In this document: positions 43,348 to 52,629 of the stretch, piece by piece | How positions within the stretch are numbered: position 1 is the first letter of the stretch | Layout: every line of letters starts with the position of its first letter | NCBI GenBank assembly: GCA_050251195.1 | Contig: JBFWNG010000001.1 | Coordinates: 496,001-560,000 of the forward strand | Length of the DNA stretch: 64,000 nt | Source: JBFWNG01 sp050251195 | Lineage (GTDB): Bacteria > Bdellovibrionota_B > Oligoflexia > Oligoflexales > Oligoflexaceae | Direction: 5' to 3' | Program-made: the position numbers and the translations under genes | Notes under the pieces: generated by a model | What the model was told of the DNA's origin: nothing | Database searches by the model: none | What the model saw: the letters and a program-made list of their open reading frames with translations, nothing else

Positions 43348-43374
43348 GTCCTAGATACGTTCTTACTTTTCAAG

Positions 43375-43404
43375 AACACCCCGTGGAAGCGGGGTGTTTT
43401 TTTT
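43375..43404 (+). terminator. Rho-independent terminator
   Basis: Stem AACACCCC/GGGGTGTT (43375-43382 with 43391-43398), eight-base loop and TTTTTTTT. It terminates the HTH gene and lies 75 bp before the next start. Confidence 0.93.
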
Positions 43405-43480
43405 GGATTATCTTCTAAAGACCTTCCTTAACCAACCGATAACTTCAACGGTACATCTCAGCTTAATTTCGAAAGTAATT

Positions 43481-45397
43481 ATGAGCGCTGCATTCAATTT
43501 GAAGAATGGAAGAATATTCGTCCTGACGGAAGCTCCCGGAGGATTATATAATTCGCATCAGCTCAAGGCGATTGCGGAGATCTGCTCAGGTGAAATGGCT
43601 CTCGTAAAGGTAACGGAAGATCAGCGCCTCGGGCTTTTCGTAAAACCCGAAGATGAAAAGACTGTCAGCTCCAAACTTCAGGCAATCGGATTGGGCGTTC
43701 GCCATTATCAAAATGGTCTGCATCAACCGGTTTCATGTATTGGCGAACTGTGCCCAACATTTGAGCAAGATGCATTAGGTTCTGCAATGGAGTTGACGAA
43801 TGCTCTGATGGACATCGCAACCCCAGCCGCACTTCGCGTCGGTATAAACGGATGCGCCACGTGCTGTGTGCCGTGCCATACCTTGGACATCGCCATCGTC
43901 GGAGACCCCGACGGCTATCGCATGAGCCTGGGCGGGAAGAATTCCCAGATCCCAGAAATGGCATCGTTTGTGGCGGAGGGAGTTCCTGCAGACCAGCTGG
44001 TCGGCCTTGTTCGCAAAGTCGTGGACGTTTATTCAGTGAACGCTAAGGAAGGTCAGTCTCTCGGCGAACTCATCGAAGAGATTGGCATGTCGCCCTTTAT
44101 TGAAGTGTTGAAACCATATAGTCAGGATGCTGCCGGTGACACCGGAGACTTATTTGGAAGTGCAAAGGATAGTAACCAAGCTCCGACCAAGTCTGATTCG
44201 GAATCAGCAAAATCCGAAAATGAAGACTTGGACGTCGGCCTTGACGTCGAAGAAGGTATGTTGCCCGAACCAACTGGAGGCGACATCGAAGCCCTTGGAG
44301 ATGAGTTGCTGAGTGAAGAGTCGCTGAGCGGACCGACTGGAGGCATCGAAGTACTTGGAGATGACTTGCTGAGCGAAGAGTCGCTGAGCGAAGATTTCGA
44401 TTTTAAAGAAGACTCCGCTCCCCTGGAAACGTCTCAGCTGCAAAATGTGGACGACGACGGGTTGCTGGATGAAGTTTCCCTCATGGACGATATCAACGTT
44501 CAAGAGACCGCCAACAAGAACGAAGATCTCGATATCTCGGCTATGGATTCACCTTCTGATCAACTTCTTTCAGACGTCCCTATTGACGACGACCCCATGT
44601 CAGCGCTGTTAGAGGACGAAACCCCTCCGCCGGTACAGAAAGCAAAAACCGCGATCCCTGTGGCGACCCTGGACGAATTTCCAAGCGACGACATTATTAC
44701 CGACGACCTTGACGATGCCTTGTTGCCTCAAGATGAAATGTCCGAAGAAGAAAAACTTGAGAGTGAAATTAGCCAAGGCATAGAAGAAGACAAAGATATT
44801 CTAACCACGACAAGAAGCGAGCTACTGGAACTCGACGAACGCCTCGACACCATCGAAATGGTGGAGAAAGAGAGTCTCGAAGAAGCCGAAACCGAAATCG
44901 AAAATTTGGAACAACTCGGCGATCCAGAAGTTATGGAAGAAGATCCCCTAGATTCTGCATTCGATTCGAACGAATTGTCGGAAGCGGAACTCAATAGTCT
45001 CAGCCAGGAAAAGGTCTCATCCGAAGACGAATTCGGTGGCGACGATTTCAGTCCGGCTACTTTTTCTAAGCCGGAAGCGGCTGTGGCAAAGGAAACGTCG
45101 GCTCCTGCCGCTACGCCAAATCATCAAAGAACTTCTTCGCCCATGCCGGTGGCTGCTAGATCTCCCGCAGGTCTAAGTACCGACTTCAATTTTTCTGAAG
45201 TTCAATTTAACAACCAAGGAGCACTTGTTGTTAAATTTCAAGGCGGCGCGCGAATAGAGATTTCTCCTAACGGCAAGGAAGAGGAAAAGACCTTCAGCTT
45301 GGGAAGCACGCTCGTCGTCATCCGACGCGATCAAAAATGCTGCAGAATAGATATTGGTGAGATTCAATTATCGTTGCCGTGGCAAAAGGTTGCCTGA
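43481..45397 (+). CDS. Nitrite/sulfite-reductase-like 4Fe-4S domain fused to a long acidic region
   Basis: This 638-residue protein starts at the ATG at 43481; upstream in-frame codons overlap the terminator. Residues about 1-235 resemble the siroheme/4Fe-4S half of NIR/SIR enzymes: an N-terminal ferredoxin-like part, QPVSCIGELCPTFEQDALGS and NGCATCCVPCHTLDIAIVGD. Cys86/Cys91 and Cys125/Cys129 are in the place of the C-x(4-5)-C and C-x3-C cluster ligands. Residues about 235-550 are low-complexity and acidic, with repeats like LLSEESLS. A last beta-rich block (FSEVQFNNQGALVVKFQGGARIEISPNG) is different. No FAD or FMN module is present. Role unknown. Confidence 0.6.
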   Translation: MSAAFNLKNGRIFVLTEAPGGLYNSHQLKAIAEICSGEMALVKVTEDQRLGLFVKPEDEKTVSSKLQAIGLGVRHYQNGLHQPVSCIGELCPTFEQDALGSAMELTNALMDIATPAALRVGINGCATCCVPCHTLDIAIVGDPDGYRMSLGGKNSQIPEMASFVAEGVPADQLVGLVRKVVDVYSVNAKEGQSLGELIEEIGMSPFIEVLKPYSQDAAGDTGDLFGSAKDSNQAPTKSDSESAKSENEDLDVGLDVEEGMLPEPTGGDIEALGDELLSEESLSGPTGGIEVLGDDLLSEESLSEDFDFKEDSAPLETSQLQNVDDDGLLDEVSLMDDINVQETANKNEDLDISAMDSPSDQLLSDVPIDDDPMSALLEDETPPPVQKAKTAIPVATLDEFPSDDIITDDLDDALLPQDEMSEEEKLESEISQGIEEDKDILTTTRSELLELDERLDTIEMVEKESLEEAETEIENLEQLGDPEVMEEDPLDSAFDSNELSEAELNSLSQEKVSSEDEFGGDDFSPATFSKPEAAVAKETSAPAATPNHQRTSSPMPVAARSPAGLSTDFNFSEVQFNNQGALVVKFQGGARIEISPNGKEEEKTFSLGSTLVVIRRDQKCCRIDIGEIQLSLPWQKVA

Positions 45398-45469
45398 CCA
45401 TCCTAATTCGCCAAATCCCGACCGTAGCGCCTGGTGTGACGCAAATAAATTTCCTGAATAGTTGACTGC

Positions 45470-45549
45470 TCAACGACAACGCCGACCACATGTGCGGATC
45501 GGTCGGGTCATTCTGGTTTTTGGCTCGGCCGCCAGACGATTGTCGTTGA
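45470..45549. other. 80-nt predicted multi-stem structure
   Basis: TCAACGACAA at 45470-45479 is complementary to TTGTCGTTGA at 45540-45549. Inside are CCGACC/GGTCGG (about 45482-45505) and TCTGG/CCAGA (45512-45536), allowing a three-way junction. No known RNA family was recognised. It lies 78 bp upstream of a secreted-protein gene, so it may be a leader structure or a leftover of a mobile element. Confidence 0.35.
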
Positions 45550-45627
45550 CTGGCTGGTCAGAGCTTCCTTCCTGTTTGGTTCGGTGCTAGGTTCGCCTCA
45601 TCAACGTTATTCGGAAAGGTAACACAA

Positions 45628-46098
45628 ATGAAAACAACCGTATTTTTCGCCTCATTACTCGTATCTCAAATGTCCTTCGCACAAGGCATGTTTTGCGTGA
45701 ACGACAGAACCCCAATCGACGGATTGCGAACCACCATTGCAGTTGTCGCTAACGACAGCCAAACTTACGACGTCACGCTCTCTACCTACAACCCATGGTC
45801 AGGAGAAGTTAAAAAAGACGTGATCGCAACCAACCTCCCTTGCGAACAAGAAGGCCTATACTTCACCTGCCAACGCGGTCGTGCTGAAGGTGAAACAATC
45901 AACTCCGGTTTTACTACAACAGAAGTGACGACCAAGGCTCTGGTTCCCGGTCACGGAATTGTTTCCTCTGTAGCCATTGAAATGACTGTATACTCCGACA
46001 AAGCAGTCGAACTCGATATCGCTCACAAACCTATCGCGTTTGTTCTCGGCGAAGGCATCATGGCGGCTAAATGTGAACTGCTGTCCGAACTAAGATAA
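45628..46098 (+). CDS. Small secreted protein, unknown
   Basis: This 156-residue protein has a clear signal peptide (TTVFFASLLVSQMSFA, then QG). The mature part is beta-rich with four cysteines (MFCVND, LPCEQE, FTCQRG, AKCELL), likely two disulfides. No family is recognised. It has AAGGTAA before the ATG, and a terminator 12 bp after its stop. It stands alone and is convergent with the following gene. Confidence 0.7.
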   Translation: MKTTVFFASLLVSQMSFAQGMFCVNDRTPIDGLRTTIAVVANDSQTYDVTLSTYNPWSGEVKKDVIATNLPCEQEGLYFTCQRGRAEGETINSGFTTTEVTTKALVPGHGIVSSVAIEMTVYSDKAVELDIAHKPIAFVLGEGIMAAKCELLSELR

Positions 46099-46110
46099 TT
46101 GATGAAAACA

Positions 46111-46145
46111 AAAAAGTCGGCACTGTCTAAGCCGACTTTTTTTAT
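46111..46145. terminator. Bidirectional rho-independent terminator
   Basis: AAAAGTCGGC (46112-46121) pairs with GCCGACTTTT (46131-46140), nine-base loop, T-run after it and A-run before it, between two convergent genes. Confidence 0.92.
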
Positions 46146-46162
46146 TTTCAAAACGGTTTTAT

Positions 46163-47116
46163 TTAATAATCCGTTTTTTTCTTTATCACCATTCCCATTG
46201 TTGTTACCGGCAACATGAACTTCGCGTTTTCTTCGAAGAAATGCGAAAGGTTGGGATAGCGACTTCGGGATTGATAAGCCCAGAAGAGCTGACGCCGGGG
46301 ATGTCGATGGCGAACGAGGATGTCGAGAACGGTAACTTCCTCTTCGGTCAGTTCCAGTTGTTCCTTCTTGTCGAGAAGATTCAACGCAACATCTTTCAAT
46401 CGGTGGTCCTGTTCGTGATGCTTTTGGCGGGCATCTTGTAGATCGATTCTATGCGTTTCTTCTTCGAAGATCTCTTGATAGTGCTGCCACGAACTTGCGA
46501 GGAGGCTAAGAGTAGGGATGCGATGCGAAAAATGGCGTAGCATCAGCAACACTTGATCGACGGGATGCGTCTCCACTAAAATCTTTGCATCGCGTTCGAG
46601 TTTTTCGAAGTTGATTTCCTCTTCTTGTCGATCTTCAAGGTAGGATTCAACGACGCGTTTCCACGTTGCTTCATTTTTAAGTTTCGGTTGTACTGGTTTT
46701 CTTCGATGATTGGCGGAATCCGTTTCGCCTTCTATCAGGTGCAAGCTGCCCCCTCGTCGAAAGGGGAACACCACCGCGTCGTGGGAGGTGACTTCTTTAT
46801 CGTACCCAATATGCCACTTGCTCATGTCAAACTGAATACCGATGCGAATGGATTGGCGATCGGGATCATGACTGGAATGATCAAGCGTTCCAACGCGAAC
46901 GAGGTTGGCTTTCTCGAGATTTGCCAAGCCCTCGACAAGTTCCTTTTCACCGTATCCGATCAATGACGAGAGTTCTCTTTCGGTCGTAATGAACTCGTTC
47001 AACCCCGACGCGGAGCAATTGAGAAGATAAAGCATGATGCTATACTCACAAGGAGTTAAGCGGGAGAATGCTAAGACCTTTAACCCGGATTCGCCGACAA
47101 ATTCTAAAAAACCCAT
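46163..47116 (-). CDS. Hypothetical protein with a possible winged-helix N-terminus
   Basis: This 317-residue soluble protein starts LKVLAFSRLTPCEYSIMLYL, then ITTERELSSLIGYGEKELVE and GLANLEKANLVRV. That is helix-helix-strand content seen in winged-helix regulators, with a HTH-like ELSSLIGY. The rest is helical, with an acidic/charged stretch (ERDAKILVETHPVDQVLLML) and HHEQDHRLKDVALNLLDKK. No family is recognised. A regulatory or replication-linked role is a guess. It is 72 bp downstream of the biotin-carboxylase gene in the same direction, possibly a tail gene of that operon. Confidence 0.55.
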   Translation of the reverse strand: MGFLEFVGESGLKVLAFSRLTPCEYSIMLYLLNCSASGLNEFITTERELSSLIGYGEKELVEGLANLEKANLVRVGTLDHSSHDPDRQSIRIGIQFDMSKWHIGYDKEVTSHDAVVFPFRRGGSLHLIEGETDSANHRRKPVQPKLKNEATWKRVVESYLEDRQEEEINFEKLERDAKILVETHPVDQVLLMLRHFSHRIPTLSLLASSWQHYQEIFEEETHRIDLQDARQKHHEQDHRLKDVALNLLDKKEQLELTEEEVTVLDILVRHRHPRRQLFWAYQSRSRYPNLSHFFEENAKFMLPVTTMGMVIKKKTDY

Positions 47117-47188
47117 TTTGTTTCCATCCTGTCAAAGCGCCATCAACAAAGCAAATACCGGGCCGCATTTCCTACGAAAAGAGCCCGT

Positions 47189-49189
47189 CTATTCATTCTG
47201 CCATGTTAATAAGAGGGCGTCAGCATCAATTTGCTGGTCGAGATCGACATGGAGCTGAGCTATTTGACCGTCGCGAGGAGAGCGAACTTCGAACTCCATT
47301 TTCATGGACTCGAGAATAAGTATAACTTCGTTTTTCTGTATAGAAGTCGAAGGCTTAACAAGGATTTTTTTGACTTTGCCGGGTACGGGAGCGATGACCT
47401 TGTCGCTGCCGGAGTGTGATTGGGAACCGAAGTTTTCGTTGTCGGCAAACGATTGCTTGGACGTCTCGATGACGCCCCCAATGTTGACTATTTTCTTGAT
47501 GTAGTCTCGCGATCGCAGGACAGCCCAACGGGCTTTGGCGTTGAGATCGGGTGCGTCGCAAAGGCCCCACTGCAATAGATCTCCGTCTTTTGCGAAGGAG
47601 CGTTGAGAGGAGGTAAACGGCTTTTTAGGGGCATGAGCATGGGAAAGTCGAAGGCCTTCGGTCGCCCCTCCGGCAAAAATACGCTCTGTTCGTTGGGCAA
47701 ACGGGTTGGCGCTTGTCGACGCCGGAGAACCCAAAATCGATGGCAACAATGCTTCGATCGTTTGCGCAACCGCGAGTCTGCATTCTTCGGCTTTTGCCAA
47801 GAGCGCTTTGCTCTTATGCTCGAGAAAGTCCGTCGTAACAGGAACCGTCGTGAACGTTTCGTCGTCAAGAATACGTTGCAGCAATGTTAGGTTGTTTTTG
47901 GGACCCGCAAACACTGTCTGTTGGATGCAGTTTTTCAATTTTGCAATCGCGGAAGCACGATCTTGCCCTGTCGCAATAACCTTTGCGATCATGGGGTCAA
48001 ACTTTGGAGTGACTTCGTCAATAGGATCTATCCCCACTTCCCATCGGATATGCGTTGATTCAAACGGCAAAAAGGCGTCAACGGGGCCGGGGGAGGGTAA
48101 GTAATTGTTCTCGGGATCTTCTGCGTATATGCGGGCTTCCACGGAATGTGCGAGGGGCGTGGTGTTGAATGGCTTAAAATGCTTCAAGCTATAGCCGCAG
48201 GCGACCTTAAGCTGAAGGTCAACGAGATCCAGGCCGAAAACCTCTTCGGTCACGGGATGTTCGACTTGGAGCCGGGTGTTCATTTCAAGAAAATAAAACT
48301 TTTGAACGGGGAGGCTCTTCGTTTCGTCGGACCAGTCGAGCAAGAATTCGACGGTGCCCGCGGAAACGTAATTGACTGCCTTTGCGACGGCAAGCGCCGC
48401 TTCGTGCATCTTTTGACGCGTTGCGTCCGAAAGTCCGACGGCTGGCGCTTCTTCGATAATCTTTTGATGACGGCGTTGCACGGAGCAGTCCCGATCTCCC
48501 AAAGTGACGATATGCCCGTGTTGGTCTCCAAACACCTGAACTTCGATATGCCGTGCCTTCCCAACGTATTTTTCGACGATAAGTGTGGAGTCGCCGAACG
48601 AACTTTTTGCTTCCGATGCCGCGGCCGATAGTGCGGGCGCGAGATCATCGTCCGTCTTGACCAGCCGCATGCCCTTGCCGCCGCCGCCTAGAGCTGCCTT
48701 CACCAAGATGGGATAGCCGCAAGACTTGGCGAATTCCTTGACGGCGGAGAGATCGCCACCTTCGCTCCAATGGAAATTTTCGATAGCCGGAACACAGGGG
48801 ACCTTGTGCGTCGACGCAATCTTCTTTGCGACGGCCTTGCTCGCCATTTCTTGGATCGAGTTAGGATTGGGGCCTACCCAAATCAGGCCAGCTTCTAAAG
48901 TTGCTTTTGCGAAAGCAAAGTTTTCCGAGAGAAAACCAAAGCCGGGATGAATACTGTCGCAGCCGTTCTCGGCGGCGAGGCGAACAAGGTTTTTGGCGTC
49001 CAAATACAGAGCGACGTTCTCCTCTTCGACGCGGATAAAGTGATCGATGATTCCGTCGAGAAAGGAGGAGTTTTTCCCATGCTGAGCAATCGCGACTGTT
49101 TCGATACCTGATAGTTTGGCCGATACAGCGATGCGCCGGAGGATCTCTCCTCGATTCGCAATGAAAAGCCGTTTGATTTGTTTGTGCAT
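47189..49189 (-). CDS. Biotin-dependent acyl-CoA carboxylase, biotin carboxylase/BCCP subunit
   Basis: This 666-residue protein has a biotin carboxylase (IANRGEILRRIAVSAKLSGI; HPGFGFLSENF; KAALGGGGKGMRLV; DRDCSVQRRHQKIIEEAP; FLEMNTRLQVEHPVTE) and a C-terminal biotinyl domain (LVKPSTSIQKNEVILIL ESMKMEFE, biotin on the Lys). The motif is ESMKM rather than the usual EAMKM. It fixes CO2 to biotin for the carboxyltransferase encoded two genes upstream. With an AtuA-like gene between them, methylcrotonyl- or geranyl-CoA carboxylase (AtuF-like) is most likely; propionyl-CoA is an alternative. It is the last of four close genes. Confidence 0.85.
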   Translation of the reverse strand: MHKQIKRLFIANRGEILRRIAVSAKLSGIETVAIAQHGKNSSFLDGIIDHFIRVEEENVALYLDAKNLVRLAAENGCDSIHPGFGFLSENFAFAKATLEAGLIWVGPNPNSIQEMASKAVAKKIASTHKVPCVPAIENFHWSEGGDLSAVKEFAKSCGYPILVKAALGGGGKGMRLVKTDDDLAPALSAAASEAKSSFGDSTLIVEKYVGKARHIEVQVFGDQHGHIVTLGDRDCSVQRRHQKIIEEAPAVGLSDATRQKMHEAALAVAKAVNYVSAGTVEFLLDWSDETKSLPVQKFYFLEMNTRLQVEHPVTEEVFGLDLVDLQLKVACGYSLKHFKPFNTTPLAHSVEARIYAEDPENNYLPSPGPVDAFLPFESTHIRWEVGIDPIDEVTPKFDPMIAKVIATGQDRASAIAKLKNCIQQTVFAGPKNNLTLLQRILDDETFTTVPVTTDFLEHKSKALLAKAEECRLAVAQTIEALLPSILGSPASTSANPFAQRTERIFAGGATEGLRLSHAHAPKKPFTSSQRSFAKDGDLLQWGLCDAPDLNAKARWAVLRSRDYIKKIVNIGGVIETSKQSFADNENFGSQSHSGSDKVIAPVPGKVKKILVKPSTSIQKNEVILILESMKMEFEVRSPRDGQIAQLHVDLDQQIDADALLLTWQNE

Positions 49190-49199
49190 AGCAGCTCGC

Positions 49200-51011
49200 T
49201 TATGAAACGGTCTTTAAGACGCTTTCTGGAATTGCAAAACGCTGGCTGATAAGCGCTTGAGCGAACGTCTTGCCTTGAGAGTCTATTCTCAATGTTCTTG
49301 TCCCGCCGCCGCCAAGGGCTTCTTCCAACAAAAAGTTAAAACCCAAAAGACCGGGAAGCGAATGACGTATGACGCGTCCTTTGCAAAGCTCTTGGAACAT
49401 GTTCTTTACCACCTGTGCCGTGAGCGCTTCATCGAGAAACTCGTACGCTTCTTTGCTTCGAGCCATAATTCCTATATTCGCGGTGTTGCCTTTGTCGCCG
49501 CTTCTACCAAGACAGATAGAGACTAGGCTGGTCCTAAGACCTTGTTGCTGTTGCAATACTTTGTCGATGGTTGTCGTGGGCGCTTCAGCGACTTGCGGGC
49601 TCGTCTGCGGTTTGGAAAAGTTGCCGGCGATGGTTGTTTTCACAAGATTGGTTTCCACGATCTTCTTGTTTTCGAAAAGGCTTATTTCGGGGAATACCAT
49701 GGACTTGCTCATCAGTGCCGGCCAGTAGCTAACAATCTCCTGCGGCTTTGGTACGCCGCCTGTCACAGCAACTCCTGACGGACCGGCTAATATTAGCGAA
49801 GGAACAAGTTTGCCGAAACTTCGAAGCTTGCCAACGTCGTCGGATCGTGCACCGAGGCGCAAGAGAATTTCGTTGCCTTCTTCGCTGTGTACAAGCGAAC
49901 GGTGGCACGCGTTCCAACCGACGTATTCGGTCTCCATGTCTTCAGGTTTGAAAACGCCGTCGAGGCGAGACCAAAAGATTCTCGAAAATGCTTGCGCCTT
50001 AGCGCGCGCATCGGGTCCGCTGATAATGAGCGAACCCGTTGCCTTATGGCCGTCGGCATACGCCATGGAGATCTTGTACGTGCTCGTTGGTTCGTAACCT
50101 TTAACCCCGAATACTTTGACTTTGTCCGGACCAGCGCTTTCAAGTTTGATGGTGCTGAAGTCCGCGACGACGTCGGGAGTGATGTACGCCTCCGGCGCAC
50201 CCATTTCGTAGAAGAGCTGCTCACGCACCGTGTCCACGGAAACAAGTCCGCCCGTACCCGGGTGCTTTGTGACCGTGAACGTACTGTCGGCATTGACCTC
50301 GACGATGGGATACCCCATGTTGGTGAATGAACGGACTTTTTGCCAGTCTGTGAAGTTGCCGCCTGTTGACTGTGCCCCGCACTCAAGAATGTGTCCTGCA
50401 ACAATTCCGGAGGCGAGTTTGTCCCAGTCGGTGAGTTTCCAACCGAATTCGTGGATCATGGGAGCAAGAGTGATGGCGGTGTCTGTGACGCGGCCGGTGA
50501 TAACAATATTTGGTTTTGTTTTGAGAGCGTCGACGACCGGAGCCGCGCCGAAATAAATGTTGGCGGCTTCGATCTTGTCTTTCACGGGATCGAATTTTTC
50601 GCCGGTTTCCATGTTCTTGAAATCCGCGCCGCGCGCGAGAAGGTCAGGAATCCTCGTGAGAATGTCGTCACCGTGAACGACGGCAACCTTGAGCTTAATG
50701 CCTTTGCTTTCGGCGAGGTTACAGATTTCTTGAGCACAGGCGAGAGGGTTTATTCCTCCGGCGTTAGTGATGATGCAGGTGTTTTGCTCGACGATTTTTG
50801 GCAGCACTTTGGCGAGCATCGGGATGAAGTCCTTCGCATACCCGGCGTTCGGATCGCGCATGCGCTGCTTTTGCATAATCGACATCGTGATTTCGGCCAA
50901 AAAATCCATCGAAATGTAGTCCAGCTTGCCGCCGTTGACCTGTCGCTCCAAAGCTTCGGGGTCGTCGCCCCAATAGCCGCTCGCATTTCCGATTCGAACT
51001 ATCTCTTTCAT
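49200..51011 (-). CDS. AtuA-like protein (DUF1446)
   Basis: This 603-residue protein begins VRIGNASGYWGDDPEALERQ and has YISMDFLAEITMSI and IVTGRVTDTAITLAPMIHEF, which are landmarks of the AtuA/DUF1446 family. In Pseudomonas it is part of acyclic-terpene utilisation (citronellol/geraniol) with geranyl-CoA carboxylase. Relatives also occur beside methylcrotonyl-CoA carboxylase in leucine degradation. Its reaction is not settled. It lies between the two carboxylase subunits (10 and 11 bp gaps), the conserved context. AAGGGA precedes the ATG. Confidence 0.85.
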   Translation of the reverse strand: MKEIVRIGNASGYWGDDPEALERQVNGGKLDYISMDFLAEITMSIMQKQRMRDPNAGYAKDFIPMLAKVLPKIVEQNTCIITNAGGINPLACAQEICNLAESKGIKLKVAVVHGDDILTRIPDLLARGADFKNMETGEKFDPVKDKIEAANIYFGAAPVVDALKTKPNIVITGRVTDTAITLAPMIHEFGWKLTDWDKLASGIVAGHILECGAQSTGGNFTDWQKVRSFTNMGYPIVEVNADSTFTVTKHPGTGGLVSVDTVREQLFYEMGAPEAYITPDVVADFSTIKLESAGPDKVKVFGVKGYEPTSTYKISMAYADGHKATGSLIISGPDARAKAQAFSRIFWSRLDGVFKPEDMETEYVGWNACHRSLVHSEEGNEILLRLGARSDDVGKLRSFGKLVPSLILAGPSGVAVTGGVPKPQEIVSYWPALMSKSMVFPEISLFENKKIVETNLVKTTIAGNFSKPQTSPQVAEAPTTTIDKVLQQQQGLRTSLVSICLGRSGDKGNTANIGIMARSKEAYEFLDEALTAQVVKNMFQELCKGRVIRHSLPGLLGFNFLLEEALGGGGTRTLRIDSQGKTFAQALISQRFAIPESVLKTVS

Positions 51012-51022
51012 AGTGGAATCCC

Positions 51023-52627
51023 TTACATCCTAAATATGCCGTTTGCAGTTTTTTGCCACTCGTGGTGAAGAGTCGCGGCTAGAGCCGACGCGAGAACTTC
51101 ACGTGACGTTCTGGGGTCGATGATGCCGTCGTCCCATAGTCGCGCCGTCGAATAATATGCCGAACTTTCTTTGTCATATTTTGCCAAGATCGGATTCTTG
51201 ATGGCATCCGCGTCTTCGACGCTAAGCTTAAGACCTTTTTTCTCGAGTTGGGTTTGCTTGACCGCGACGAGAACGTTGGCCGCTTGTTCGCCTCCCATGA
51301 CGGATATGCGGGCGTTCGGCCACATGAACAAGAACCTTGGATCAAACGCCCGGCCGCACATTCCGTAATTCCCCGCGCCGTAACTGCCGCCGACAATCAT
51401 GGTGATTTTGGGAACTCTTGCGTTGGAGACGGCATGCACGAGTTTGGCGCCGTCTTTTGCAATACCGCCATGCTCGTATTTTTTACCGACAATAAAGCCC
51501 GTGATGTTTTGAAGGAAAACGAGCGGAATATTTTCTTGGCAACATATTTCAATGAAATGGGTGCCCTTCAATGCGCTTTCGGAAAATAGGATACCGTTGT
51601 TTGCGATGATTCCTACTGGTATGCCTTCGATATGCGCAAAACCGCAGATTAGGGTTTGAGCATAGTTCTTCTTAAATTCAAAAAGTTCGGACCCGTCAAC
51701 AATGCGCGCGATAACCTCGCGGATGTCAAAGCTTTTGCGCGGATCTTTAGGGACGATTCCGAGAAGTTCCTCCGCCGGATAATGCGGCAATCGCGGCTCT
51801 TTTAAGTGAAGACGCGGATTTTGCGGATGATTCAGATGGCCAATGATCTTGCGGACGAGAACGAGAGCGTGTTCGTCGTTCTCGGCTTGGTGGTCCGCCA
51901 CGCCGCTGATCGCCGTATGCACATGGGCGCCTCCGAGTTCCTCGGCAGTAACATCCTCTCCAGTTGCTGCTTTCACAAGTGGAGGTCCTCCCAAGAATAT
52001 CGAGCCGGTGTTTTTTACGATAATGCTCTGATCGGACATTGCCGGTATGTAGGCTCCGCCTGCCGTGCAGAGACCGTGCACGGAAGATATTTGCGCGATA
52101 CCTTTGGCGCTCATGCGGGCCTGATTGAAAAAGATCCTGCCGAAGTCGTCCTTGTCGGGAAAAACCTCATCTTGCATGGGCAGGAAAGCGCCACCAGAAT
52201 CAACAAGGTAAACGCAAGGGAGGCCATTTGTTTCAGCGACTTCCTGTGCTCTTAAATGTTTTTTCACCGTGATCGGAAAATAAGTGCCGCCCTTAACCGT
52301 CGCGTCGTTGGCCATTATCATGACCGGACGGGAATGAACGACACCGACACCAGTGACTATACCCCCGGAAGCCACGTTCTCATCGTATAGGTTCTCGCCC
52401 GCGAGGGTGGACAGTTCAAGGAACTTACTCGACGGGTCCACGAGTTTCTGGATTCGTTCTCGCGCCGACATCTTGCCTTGGGCCTGGAGCGCCTTGTGGG
52501 CGTTTTCGCCTCCGCCCATTTTGTGCTGGGCGATCTTCTCACTCAATATCGACGCAAGTCCGGCATGAAGCTTAAGATTTTCTTTAAAGGATTCGGATTG
52601 GGTGTTAACCGTTGACTCGAGTTTCAT
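51023..52627 (-). CDS. Acyl-CoA carboxylase carboxyltransferase subunit (MCC/geranyl-CoA type)
   Basis: This 534-residue protein has the two crotonase-like halves of biotin-dependent carboxyltransferases: GGGENAHKALQAQGKM; SRPVMIMANDATVKGGTYFP; YLVDSGGAFLPMQDEVFPD; AQISSVHGLCTAGGAYIPAM; and later FLQNITGFIVGKKYEHGG with MIVGGSYGAGNYGMCGRAF. These fit methylcrotonyl/geranyl-CoA carboxylase beta (AtuC/LiuB). It moves CO2 from biotin to the acyl-CoA. It starts two bases after the exonuclease stop. Confidence 0.9.
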   Translation of the reverse strand: MKLESTVNTQSESFKENLKLHAGLASILSEKIAQHKMGGGENAHKALQAQGKMSARERIQKLVDPSSKFLELSTLAGENLYDENVASGGIVTGVGVVHSRPVMIMANDATVKGGTYFPITVKKHLRAQEVAETNGLPCVYLVDSGGAFLPMQDEVFPDKDDFGRIFFNQARMSAKGIAQISSVHGLCTAGGAYIPAMSDQSIIVKNTGSIFLGGPPLVKAATGEDVTAEELGGAHVHTAISGVADHQAENDEHALVLVRKIIGHLNHPQNPRLHLKEPRLPHYPAEELLGIVPKDPRKSFDIREVIARIVDGSELFEFKKNYAQTLICGFAHIEGIPVGIIANNGILFSESALKGTHFIEICCQENIPLVFLQNITGFIVGKKYEHGGIAKDGAKLVHAVSNARVPKITMIVGGSYGAGNYGMCGRAFDPRFLFMWPNARISVMGGEQAANVLVAVKQTQLEKKGLKLSVEDADAIKNPILAKYDKESSAYYSTARLWDDGIIDPRTSREVLASALAATLHHEWQKTANGIFRM

Positions 52628-52629
52628 AT

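Noticed and set aside
45468..45550. Integron attC site
   Set aside because: GCTCAAC fits the RYYYAAC pattern, but the other side (GTTGACT) does not fit GTTRRRY, and the stem is continuous without the usual spacer and extra-helical base. No integrase is nearby.
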